A DNA stretch of 6,472 bases from Campylobacteraceae bacterium (GCA_026985655.1 JALSQB010000230.1:1-6472); one strand, 5' to 3'. Shown: positions 1 through 5,584, numbered from the stretch's first letter. Notes: generated from the sequence alone by a model not told the origin. A program made the numbers and translations.

Positions 1-232
1 CATTGTTGATGACATTTATTTTCCCATCGTAAAGGACTTTTGAGAGGGTGAACTTTTTTAAATATGCATTTTTAAACTCATTGGTGTAAGCATAAAGTGC
101 TTTGTCATTTTGATAAGTGTGTTTTATAGGGTATTTGTTTAAGAGGTAGTTTGAGAGCTTATCTTGTTCGATTAGCTCTCTTATTTGGTTTTGTAGGTTT
201 TGGGGGTAGTTGTTTAGGTATTTTAACTGCAT
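1..232 (-). CDS. YgjP-like (DUF45, M48-type) zinc metallopeptidase, N-terminal part, cut by window edge
   Basis: The first 77 codons of a gene that runs off the left edge are open without a stop. The visible protein begins MQLKYLNNYPQNLQNQIREL and continues with a KYP (residues 34-36), a DKALY (43-47), a YTNEFKN-like helix and a SKVLYDGKINVINN segment. This follows, almost block by block, my memory of the N-terminal half of E. coli YgjP. The family's zinc motif (HELAH) lies further on and is outside the window, so catalytic competence cannot be judged here. The ATG at 230-232 is the only possible start: the next in-frame codon that is not sense upstream is the TAG of the preceding gene, six codons away, with no NTG between. 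There is no clear Shine-Dalgarno sequence, so translation may depend on the upstream gene, which ends 15 bp earlier in the same reading frame. Family members are thought to be cytoplasmic SprT/wss1-like metalloproteases of unknown substrate. Confidence 0.8.
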   Translation of the reverse strand, partial: MQLKYLNNYPQNLQNQIRELIEQDKLSNYLLNKYPIKHTYQNDKALYAYTNEFKNAYLKKFTLSKVLYDGKINVINN

Positions 233-247
233 AGAAGAAAGAGAAGC

Positions 248-1435
248 CTAAACCTGCTCAACCGTCACCACATGCCCTACAAATTTAGAGGCATTGTCTA
301 AAATAAGCCCCCCTTTTCTAAAGCCTAAGCCACAGCCCTCAAAAGCGTAAAATACACCTGCTTGGTAGCTTTCGCCTTTGTCATTGGTGGGTAACTCTGC
401 ATACTCTTGAAAGATTGAAGGGAACTCGCCATATTCGCCCTCGGTCTGGGCAACTATCTCTTCGTTTTCATCGACAATGATGGTATTTGCCCCCTCACGT
501 CCAAAGATTTTCTTTTCAACTTGTGCTACGCCCTCTAAAGGCTCAAAACTTGTTTCCAAAAGTAGTGGGTGATTTGGGTAGAGTTCCCATAAAATCGCCA
601 TAAATGCTTTTGATTGAAACATTAAAGTGTAGGCAGGGTTTAAGAAAATGGCTTTTTGATTTTCCATAATTTGGGTCATAAGCATCGCTAAATCTGCCTC
701 TTCAATGGCAATGTCTTCCCATGGTAAAAGCTTAAACCAATACTCATAGTTTACCTCTTTAAAGAAAACCCCCTCTTCTGCGTCAAACTCAACCTCATCA
801 GCGTAAGCAAATTCTGTTTCATACCCTGCTTGAGTTGCAATGCTTTGTAAAAGTCTTACGGTGTTTTCTTCTTCTATGTTCCCTTTAACTGAAGAGAAAA
901 GAATTTTCCAACCATCATAACGCTCTTCAAAAGAGCTAACATCCTCTTCCATGGTAATAAGGCGTTTAAAGTTATCAACCAGTGCTTCGTGTAAGTTGTT
1001 AAACTGATGTGACTCTTCCATGCCATTGAGCTTTAGTGTTGCCCATTGCACAATGGAGGTTTCAAACAGGGCTGTTGGGGTGTCAGCATTAAATTCAATG
1101 AGCTTAATCGGTTTTCCGTCAAGCCCTCCTGCAAAGTCAAAACGACCATAGAGATGCCAATGCACGTCATTGTCCCAAGACATTTTTACGGCGTCTATTA
1201 AATTAAATGGAATACCAATATCGTGTAACAAATCATTCTCTATCACATATTCACCAGCTTCCACGAACATATCGTAAAGCTCATTGGCTGCTTCATAGTA
1301 GGCATCAGCTTCTCGTGAATCGACTTCGACTATCTCATTGGCAATGTAGGGTGTTGCATCATCATCGGTGTGCCAAATGAAACCAATCTTTTCTAAATAG
1401 GCATCATCAGGTACTTTTATGGGTCTAAGGTTCAT
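248..1435 (-). CDS. Glutathionylspermidine synthase-like ATP-grasp ligase (YgiC/YjfC type)
   Basis: This 395-residue protein matches the stand-alone synthetase-type family represented by E. coli YgiC and YjfC (about 386 residues), which lacks the amidase domain of bifunctional Gsp. The visible hallmarks are RFDF (98-101), EFNADTPT (114-121), FKLLPWE (234-240), LNP (265-267, where YgiC has LEP), a SKAFMAILWELYPNHP block (275-290) and FGREGANT (311-318), followed by YGEFPSIFQEYAELP. The N-x-D-T-P-T and G-R-E-G-A-N elements are the expected ATP/Mg and nucleotide-loop parts of this ATP-grasp fold. There is no signal peptide, so it should act in the cytoplasm. True GspS joins the glycine carboxylate of glutathione to spermidine; stand-alone members have no firmly established substrate, so that reaction should not be assumed. 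The ATG lies only 3 bp after the lipoprotein stop codon, and GGTGG from the last two lipoprotein codons is the only Shine-Dalgarno-like sequence, which implies translational coupling. It is the middle gene of a lipoprotein-ligase-metallopeptidase cluster. Confidence 0.9.
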   Translation of the reverse strand: MNLRPIKVPDDAYLEKIGFIWHTDDDATPYIANEIVEVDSREADAYYEAANELYDMFVEAGEYVIENDLLHDIGIPFNLIDAVKMSWDNDVHWHLYGRFDFAGGLDGKPIKLIEFNADTPTALFETSIVQWATLKLNGMEESHQFNNLHEALVDNFKRLITMEEDVSSFEERYDGWKILFSSVKGNIEEENTVRLLQSIATQAGYETEFAYADEVEFDAEEGVFFKEVNYEYWFKLLPWEDIAIEEADLAMLMTQIMENQKAIFLNPAYTLMFQSKAFMAILWELYPNHPLLLETSFEPLEGVAQVEKKIFGREGANTIIVDENEEIVAQTEGEYGEFPSIFQEYAELPTNDKGESYQAGVFYAFEGCGLGFRKGGLILDNASKFVGHVVTVEQV

Positions 1436-1438
1436 CGC

Positions 1439-2062
1439 TTAACCACCAAAGCTTGAAGAACGAGATGAAGCTTTTTTCTTATTGCCAAAGAAACCAGACT
1501 TTTTAGAAGAAGCACTTCTTGCTTTATTGGCTGCGGCATTCTTTTTAAAAGAGTTTTGAGAACGCGAGTAGGTGCTTGGCGACTTATACGAGGTTCGTCT
1601 GTTTTGTTGATAGTTTTGGTTGTTCATCAGTTTATTCATAAGAAATGACCCTACCATACCAGCAGCCATAGATGCCATGAGTGTTCCTGCTAAGCCCATT
1701 CCACCAGACTCTCTTACCTCATCAGGGTTTTGGGTTAGTTTTGACGTTCCAGCTTCTACTTTGGCTTCTTCCTCTTTAACCAACTTATCTATCTCTTCTT
1801 GGCTAAGAATTCGCTCTTTGCCATCTTCTCTTAAAATGACACGCGTAGCACTACTTGGAAATTCATCAACAATTTTGTAAGAACCATTTTCCTGTTTCTC
1901 AATGGTAACCGAAGCCCCTTTTTTCTCAATGCTCTGTTCTTGTTGTTGTGGGGTGTTCATATCAGCACCCGTATCACCACAAGCAGTAAAACCAACCACA
2001 GCAACAGCAGAAAGCCCACCTACCATCGCATAGTTTGAAATCTTGTTAATATGTTTGTTCAT
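1439..2062 (-). CDS. UPF0323-type lipoprotein with basic Ser/Lys-rich tail ending in Gly-Gly
   Basis: A 207-residue predicted lipoprotein. The N terminus (MNKHINKISNYAMVGG...) has a short basic segment, a hydrophobic core and the lipobox-like FTAC, placing the lipidated Cys at residue 28. Residues +2 and +3 are Gly and Asp, so there is no Asp+2 inner-membrane retention signal and outer-membrane delivery is plausible. Next come a Gln-rich stretch, a charged region (about 45-112), a Gly/Ala/Met-rich hydrophobic segment (about 121-145) and a basic low-complexity tail ending SSRSSSFGG. The layout agrees with UPF0323 lipoproteins of Campylobacter (Cj0371) and Helicobacter (HP0232), and resembles E. 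coli YgiB, which also precedes a GspS-like gene and, as I recall it, also ends in GG. I recall links of the Campylobacter/Helicobacter members to motility or virulence, but nothing here shows that. The start is the ATG at 2060-2062, because AGGAG sits 5 nt ahead of it. A GTG at 2098 would add 12 residues ahead of the signal peptide, lies inside a palindrome and has no ribosome site. Confidence 0.87.
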   Translation of the reverse strand: MNKHINKISNYAMVGGLSAVAVVGFTACGDTGADMNTPQQQEQSIEKKGASVTIEKQENGSYKIVDEFPSSATRVILREDGKERILSQEEIDKLVKEEEAKVEAGTSKLTQNPDEVRESGGMGLAGTLMASMAAGMVGSFLMNKLMNNQNYQQNRRTSYKSPSTYSRSQNSFKKNAAANKARSASSKKSGFFGNKKKASSRSSSFGG

Positions 2063-2067
2063 CTTCT

Positions 2068-2072
2068 CTCCT
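2068..2072 (-). promoter_or_regulatory. Ribosome-binding site of the lipoprotein gene
   Basis: AGGAG on the minus strand, 5 nt before the ATG at 2062. It fixes the start of the lipoprotein gene against the longer GTG-initiated reading. It is the only strong Shine-Dalgarno sequence in the three-gene cluster; the two downstream genes have weak or no such site. Confidence 0.8.
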
Positions 2073-2082
2073 TGAGATATAT

Positions 2083-2117
2083 AAAATATTTTATTCACAT
2101 TGTGAATAAAATATTTT
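2083..2117. promoter_or_regulatory. Perfect 17-bp palindrome, putative operator 1 of the lipoprotein gene
   Basis: Arms at 2083-2099 and 2101-2117 are perfect reverse complements around a single T at 2100. The core can be written as TTTTATTCAC (2089-2098), a 3-nt spacer, then GTGAATAAAA (2102-2111). The same half-sites and the same 3-nt spacer recur at 2159-2181, which points to protein recognition rather than a chance AT-rich hairpin. It lies between the AGGAG site and a weak -10 candidate (TAAATAAT, minus strand, near 2128-2135), so it would fall in the early transcribed region, a typical repressor position. Alternatively it could form a hairpin in the 5' untranslated RNA. The size and symmetry would suit a TetR-type or similar dimeric regulator, but I cannot assign one. 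Confidence 0.6.
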
Positions 2118-2147
2118 TTTTAATGAAATTATTTAAAATTAATGTAA

Positions 2148-2181
2148 CTTTGTTCACACTTTATTCACCATGTGAATAAAG
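2148..2181. promoter_or_regulatory. Second palindrome plus extra half-site, putative operator 2
   Basis: CTTTATTCAC (2159-2168), a CAT spacer, then GTGAATAAAG (2172-2181) form a perfect 10-bp inverted repeat with the same half-site and spacing as the palindrome centred at 2100. The two centres are 70 bp apart. Next to it, CTTTGTTCAC (2148-2157) is a one-mismatch direct copy of the left half-site, offset by 11 bp, about one helical turn. The site lies near or upstream of the -35 region expected for the lipoprotein gene and 52 bp past the htpG stop codon. The stem is not followed by a T-run on the minus strand, so it is a poor candidate for an htpG terminator. Confidence 0.58.
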
Positions 2182-2233
2182 CTTTTAAACTACTTAAAAA
2201 ATTACTCTAAATAATATTTTATGTTCTTATCTA

Positions 2234-4096
2234 TTACAACGCTTCTGTTGCTACTTTAGAGACACGTAAAGCAAAAGCTGATTTATCTTTAGGTTCTAAA
2301 CCCTCTGATAGCTTAGCAGAATCTAATAAAATCCATGCCATATCACTAAACAGTGCATCATTTTCTAATTTATCCAACTTTTTAATCATAGCGTGTTCAG
2401 GGTTTACCTCTAAGATGAGGGGTGTTTCAGGCATAGCTTGTCCCATCTGTGCGAACATATGTGCCATTCCTGCCATTGGGTCATTGGCATCTTTTACCAC
2501 ACATGAAGGGCTTTGTGTTAAACGTGTTGTGGTTTTAACCTCTTTCACCTCTTCACCTAGTACCTCTTTTATTTTATCGGTTAGAGATTTAAACTCTTTG
2601 CTAATCTCTTCTTTCTCTTCCTCTGTTTTAGAATCAGGAGCTTCAATGGTAGTAATATCTTTTAAAGTCCACTCTTTGTAGCTTCCAATAGAGGGAGCAA
2701 CAATCTCATCTATCTCTTTGTCGTCCATAATAAGTACTTCAATGTTCGCTTTTTTATAGGCTTCCAAAAGAGGTGAGTTTCTAAGTACTTTTTCATCTTC
2801 ACCTGCGATGTAGTAAATCTCTTTCTTTTCAGAATCACCACGACTTACATAGTCTGCAAAAGTAACCATGCCTTCTTCAACAGATGATTTATACTTCACA
2901 ATGTCAAGCAGTAACTCTTTGTTAATATGGTCTTGGAAAATACCCTCTTTAATCACTTTATTGTACTCTTGTGTAAAGGTATCGCTATCTTCACCTTTTA
3001 ACTTCTTGATTGCTTGAAGTATTTTTTTGGTTGCGTTTTGTTTAATGTTGGCTAAGATTTTATTTTCTTGAAGAATTTCACGGCTTACATTTAACGGTAA
3101 ATCTTCACTGTCTATAATACCATGAACAAAACGTAAATAAGTTGGCAACAACTCTTTGTCATCATCGGTGATAAAGACTCTTTTTACATAAAGCTTTACA
3201 TGGCTTTGATAGTCGGCTCTATACAAATCCATTGGTGCTGTTTTAGGAATATAAAAAAGCGTCGTAAACTCTTGCCCTCCCTCTACTTTGTTGTGAAGAT
3301 AGCTTAACGGCTCATCATCACCATGAGAAAGAGATTTATAGAACTCAACATAATCCTCTTTTTTAAGTTCAGACTTTGAGATTGCCCAAAGTGCTGTTGC
3401 CACATTCACTTGTTCTGACTTTTTAACCTTAGTCGTTACGGCATCTTCGCCCTCACCTGTGGTTTCATCTTCTGTAAAATGCATCATAATCGGGTAAGCA
3501 ATGTGATTGGAGTATTTTTTTACCACGCTCTCTACTCTATATTTCTCTAAAAACTCTTTCTCTTCCTCTTTGAGTTTAATGTACATCACGGTTCCGTGTG
3601 ACTCTTTAGTAACGGGGGTAATCTCAAACTCACCTGTTCCATCGGTAGAGAATTTATAGGCTTGTTCTTCTCCTGCTTTTTTAGTAATGACTTCAACTTG
3701 ATTAGAAACCATAAACACTGAGTAAAAACCAACCCCAAATTGACCAATAAGGTTAGAATCTTTCTTCGCATCACCCGTTAAACTCTCTACAAATGCTTTG
3801 GTTCCAGACTTGGCAATGGTTCCAAGGTTTTCCATGAGGTCTTCCTCATTCATTCCAATACCATTGTCCCCAATGGTTAAAGAGTTGTCTTCAAGATCTA
3901 AATTAATGTCAATTTGTCCAGCCCAATCAGCATCTTTAAACGCTTCATCGGTTAAACGCATATGATTAAACTTATCAAGTGCATCAGAGGAGTTAGAGAC
4001 AAGCTCTCGAATAAAAATCTCTTTGTTTGAGTAGAGTGAATGGGTCATTAATTTTAAGAGTTGCCCTATCTCTGTTTGAAACTGATGTTTTGCCAT
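2234..4096 (-). CDS. htpG: Molecular chaperone HtpG (bacterial Hsp90)
   Basis: A full-length cytosolic Hsp90 of 620 residues (E. coli HtpG has 624). It works as an ATP-driven homodimer that remodels client proteins, normally with the DnaK system. The N-terminal GHKL ATPase domain shows NKEIFIRELVSNSSDAL (24-40) with the catalytic Glu31 and the Mg-binding Asn35, DNGIGM (77-82), the lid segment GTIAKSGTKAF (92-102), GQFGVGFYS (118-126) and GTVMYIKL (168-175). The middle domain carries LPLNVSRE (333-340) with Arg339, the expected gamma-phosphate contact. The C-terminal dimerisation domain includes RLTQSPSCVV (525-534), a Met-rich helix (about 541-555) as in other HtpG clients' binding region, and LEVNPEHA. 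As in bacterial members there is no long charged linker and no C-terminal MEEVD. The ATG at 4094-4096 is preceded by AAGGA. The gene is divergent from rlpA, with its own textbook promoter. No sequence oddity was seen. Confidence 0.97.
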   Translation of the reverse strand: MAKHQFQTEIGQLLKLMTHSLYSNKEIFIRELVSNSSDALDKFNHMRLTDEAFKDADWAGQIDINLDLEDNSLTIGDNGIGMNEEDLMENLGTIAKSGTKAFVESLTGDAKKDSNLIGQFGVGFYSVFMVSNQVEVITKKAGEEQAYKFSTDGTGEFEITPVTKESHGTVMYIKLKEEEKEFLEKYRVESVVKKYSNHIAYPIMMHFTEDETTGEGEDAVTTKVKKSEQVNVATALWAISKSELKKEDYVEFYKSLSHGDDEPLSYLHNKVEGGQEFTTLFYIPKTAPMDLYRADYQSHVKLYVKRVFITDDDKELLPTYLRFVHGIIDSEDLPLNVSREILQENKILANIKQNATKKILQAIKKLKGEDSDTFTQEYNKVIKEGIFQDHINKELLLDIVKYKSSVEEGMVTFADYVSRGDSEKKEIYYIAGEDEKVLRNSPLLEAYKKANIEVLIMDDKEIDEIVAPSIGSYKEWTLKDITTIEAPDSKTEEEKEEISKEFKSLTDKIKEVLGEEVKEVKTTTRLTQSPSCVVKDANDPMAGMAHMFAQMGQAMPETPLILEVNPEHAMIKKLDKLENDALFSDMAWILLDSAKLSEGLEPKDKSAFALRVSKVATEAL

Positions 4097-4103
4097 ATTA
4101 TGT

Positions 4104-4174
4104 TCCTTTTGTCTATTGAAATTTATTTTTAAAAATATTTTTGGAATTATAATCTATTTTTAGTAAATTTTCAA
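4104..4174 (-). promoter_or_regulatory. Sigma70-type promoter and ribosome site of htpG
   Basis: On the minus strand, TTGAAA (4169-4174) and TATAAT (4146-4151) are separated by exactly 17 bp, a near-consensus housekeeping promoter. Transcription would start around 4138-4140, giving a short leader before the AAGGA ribosome site (4104-4108), which is 7 nt from the ATG at 4096. I looked for a CIRCE element (TTAGCACTC, 9 nt, GAGTGCTAA) and an HspR/HAIR-like CTTGAGT inverted repeat in this region and saw neither, so heat control, if present, uses something else. Confidence 0.75.
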
Positions 4175-4287
4175 TAGTTTTAGTTTAAAAAAATAATATT
4201 CTTTAGTCTAGGTGACTAATGGTTTAAAATTTAAAAATTAATACAATTAATTACTTATTAATATAATTTAACTATAATTCCAAAAAT
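4137..4287. repeat. 15-bp inverted repeat spanning both divergent -10 boxes
   Basis: TATAATTCCAAAAAT occurs on the plus strand at 4273-4287 and on the minus strand at 4151-4137, a perfect 15-base identity. Each copy starts at the -10 box and runs through the expected start point of its promoter (rlpA and htpG respectively). The arms are 121 bp apart. It may reflect a shared initiation element common to this genome's promoters, or a shared regulator; a local duplication is also possible. Confidence 0.6.
4203..4219. promoter_or_regulatory. Small palindrome midway between the htpG and rlpA promoters
   Basis: TTAGTC (4203-4208), a 5-nt spacer, then GACTAA (4214-4219). Its centre at 4211 is within 1-2 bp of the midpoint of the two divergent -10 boxes (4146-4151 and 4273-4278). 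This would suit a shared regulator of both genes, but 6-bp arms in an AT-rich intergenic region can arise by chance, so this is tentative. Confidence 0.3.
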
Positions 4288-4300
4288 TAAAAAAAAGGAG
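4251..4300 (+). promoter_or_regulatory. Promoter and ribosome site of rlpA-like gene
   Basis: A perfect TATAAT at 4273-4278 with a weak -35 candidate, TTACTT at 4251-4256 (16-bp spacer). An A8 run (4289-4296) leads into AAGGAG (4295-4300), which is 8 nt before the ATG at 4309. The extreme AT content upstream is typical of sigma70 promoters in Campylobacterota, where the -35 box is poorly conserved. Confidence 0.6.
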
Positions 4301-4308
4301 TAATTTTA

Positions 4309-5028
4309 ATGAATTTAACCATTAAACTTTTACTAACAAGCTTATTTATGCTGTCAAGTGTTACCATATCGGCATTTGCAAAAGATAACAACATCTTAGC
4401 CTATAAAGACCGAGGAATTAAGTATTATCCTCGATACATGAAAAAAGGAACGGTGAAGTATGGGAAAGCTTCATGGTATGGGAGACCTTTTCATGGACGG
4501 CTCACTGCCAATGGTGAACGCTATAATATGTATAGCATGACAGCAGCTCACCGTACTTACGCGATGGGAACTATTTTAAAAGTAACCAACTTAAGAAACA
4601 GACGTTCTGTTCGGGTTCGAGTTAATGACCGAGGGCCTTTTTACTCTTCACGCATGATTGACCTCTCTTATGGAGCTGCACGAAAATTGGGTATTGTTAA
4701 AAAAGGTATTGGAAGAATTAAACTTGAAGTTGTCTCCTCTAGTAAGAAACGCTCTCACAAAAGAGTACAGCACAAACGAGTGATTAGTAAAAAAGTAGTA
4801 ACTAAGAAAAAAGTCTTAAGAAATCAGAAAGTTCAAGTAGCCTCTTTTTTTAACAAATCAGATGCCATTTCATTCAAAAAAAGACATCAACTCGCCCATG
4901 CGATGGTGATTAAAAAATATATTTCAAAATATAAAAAAAATACCTATCGAATAGTGGTCAAATGTAGCAATTGGGAAGCGAAAAAACTCTTAAAATCAAA
5001 AAAGTTTAAAGGAGCTTATAAAGTTTAG
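4309..5028 (+). CDS. rlpA: RlpA-like septal ring lytic transglycosylase / SPOR-domain protein
   Basis: A 239-residue exported cell-wall protein. An N-terminal signal peptide (about residues 1-24, ending SAFA before Lys25) has no lipobox Cys, so the product should be soluble periplasmic, unlike the lipoprotein RlpA of E. coli. The double-psi beta-barrel domain spans about 48-142: YGKASWYGRPFHGRLTANGE, then TAAHRTYAMGT, then VRVRVNDRGPF and IDLSYGAARKLGI. The family's conserved acidic, histidine and aspartate residues appear as Glu70, His81 and Asp107. RlpA enzymes cleave glycan strands that have lost their stem peptides, often at the division site. A strongly basic linker (about 144-172, full of Lys/Arg/Ser) leads to a C-terminal SPOR-like domain (about 173-239) opening with VQVASF and a DAISFKKRHQ helix; SPOR domains bind denuded septal glycan. 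The domain is short and Lys-rich. The start is supported by AAGGAG 8 nt upstream. The gene stands alone, divergent from htpG and convergent with the next gene. Confidence 0.9.
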   Translation: MNLTIKLLLTSLFMLSSVTISAFAKDNNILAYKDRGIKYYPRYMKKGTVKYGKASWYGRPFHGRLTANGERYNMYSMTAAHRTYAMGTILKVTNLRNRRSVRVRVNDRGPFYSSRMIDLSYGAARKLGIVKKGIGRIKLEVVSSSKKRSHKRVQHKRVISKKVVTKKKVLRNQKVQVASFFNKSDAISFKKRHQLAHAMVIKKYISKYKKNTYRIVVKCSNWEAKKLLKSKKFKGAYKV

Positions 5029-5038
5029 TTATAATAAA

Positions 5039-5566
5039 TTACTTCTCTATCACCTTCGTTTCAATAATATCAAGCTCTTTGGGCTTCGTATTATTGGCAA
5101 GACGTTTTCCTCGCCAATAGTACCCACCCATGGCTCCCACGGTAGTGGTTAAGGTCAAGAGTCCTACGGTGATGAGTTGGGCAAAAATAAACAATGCCCC
5201 AACACCCATCACTCCTGCAAAAGCCATACCTACTTTAAAGTTTGCTTTGGCATGGGTCATTTTGGCTTCGGTGGCTATCTCTTTTTGAGCCTCTTTAACG
5301 ACTTTGATTTTATCGCGTTCAGCTTTTACTTTTAATTTTTCACGCTCTTTTGCGAATTTACTATTTAATTTATGTTCGGTCTCTTTTTGAAAAGAGGCAC
5401 TCAAAGAGGAGAACCAAAAAGCCAACATAAGTGCTACAAAGAAAAGAGGGGTAATTAACTGCAACAAAGCTGTGGGATTGTCAAAGTTTATAGGGGAGAT
5501 ATAGATTAAAATAGCCGTAATAAGTTGCACTAAAATAATGCCCAGTAGAAATTTTAAAACTTGCAT
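5039..5566 (-). CDS. Predicted four-helix membrane protein with cytoplasmic coiled coil, unknown function
   Basis: I do not recognise a family for this 175-residue protein. It has two N-terminal hydrophobic segments (about 4-24 and 34-54), a long highly charged Lys/Glu/Ala helix likely to form a coiled coil (about 58-108), then two more hydrophobic segments (about 112-132 and 134-150) and a basic tail beginning WRGKR. Applying the positive-inside rule, both termini and the coiled coil face the cytoplasm, as two hairpins joined by a soluble helix. There is no signal peptidase site. The start is the ATG at 5564-5566, because TAAGG lies 6 nt upstream; a TTG one codon earlier (5567-5569) would leave too little spacing. 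It is the last gene of a probable proC-phosphoribosyltransferase operon, 18 bp after the previous stop codon, and converges on rlpA with 10 bp between stops. The context gives no clear functional hint. Confidence 0.85.
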   Translation of the reverse strand: MQVLKFLLGIILVQLITAILIYISPINFDNPTALLQLITPLFFVALMLAFWFSSLSASFQKETEHKLNSKFAKEREKLKVKAERDKIKVVKEAQKEIATEAKMTHAKANFKVGMAFAGVMGVGALFIFAQLITVGLLTLTTTVGAMGGYYWRGKRLANNTKPKELDIIETKVIEK

Positions 5567-5584
5567 CAAAAACCTTAAAAAATA

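Noticed and set aside
1620..1880. Open frame of 86 codons on the plus strand
   Set aside because: It is fully antisense to the lipoprotein gene, has no ribosome site and a composition typical of a shadow frame.
2063..2098. Longer GTG start for the lipoprotein gene (12 extra residues)
   Set aside because: It would place residues ahead of the signal peptide, lies within the palindrome and lacks a ribosome site, whereas the ATG at 2062 has AGGAG at good spacing.
2083..2121. Palindrome followed by a T8 run on the plus strand, read as an intrinsic terminator
   Set aside because: No plus-strand gene ends here, the stem is almost all A-T, and the same core recurs 70 bp away without a T-run, which fits a protein-binding site better.
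2195..2220. Weak A-T hairpin with T-run just after htpG as its terminator
   Set aside because: The stem is only four paired bases before a mismatch and has no G-C pairs in the paired part; not convincing.
2415..2681. Open frame of 88 codons on the plus strand
   Set aside because: Antisense to the C-terminal part of htpG; the Ser/Cys-rich product mirrors the complementary strand of a Glu/Lys-rich region.
3586..3774. Open frame of 62 codons on the minus strand inside htpG
   Set aside because: An out-of-frame reading of the intact htpG gene, with no independent start signals.
4289..4296. A8 run before the rlpA ribosome site as a phase-variation tract
   Set aside because: It is short, lies outside the -10/-35 spacer, and phase variation in this phylum normally uses longer G/C tracts.
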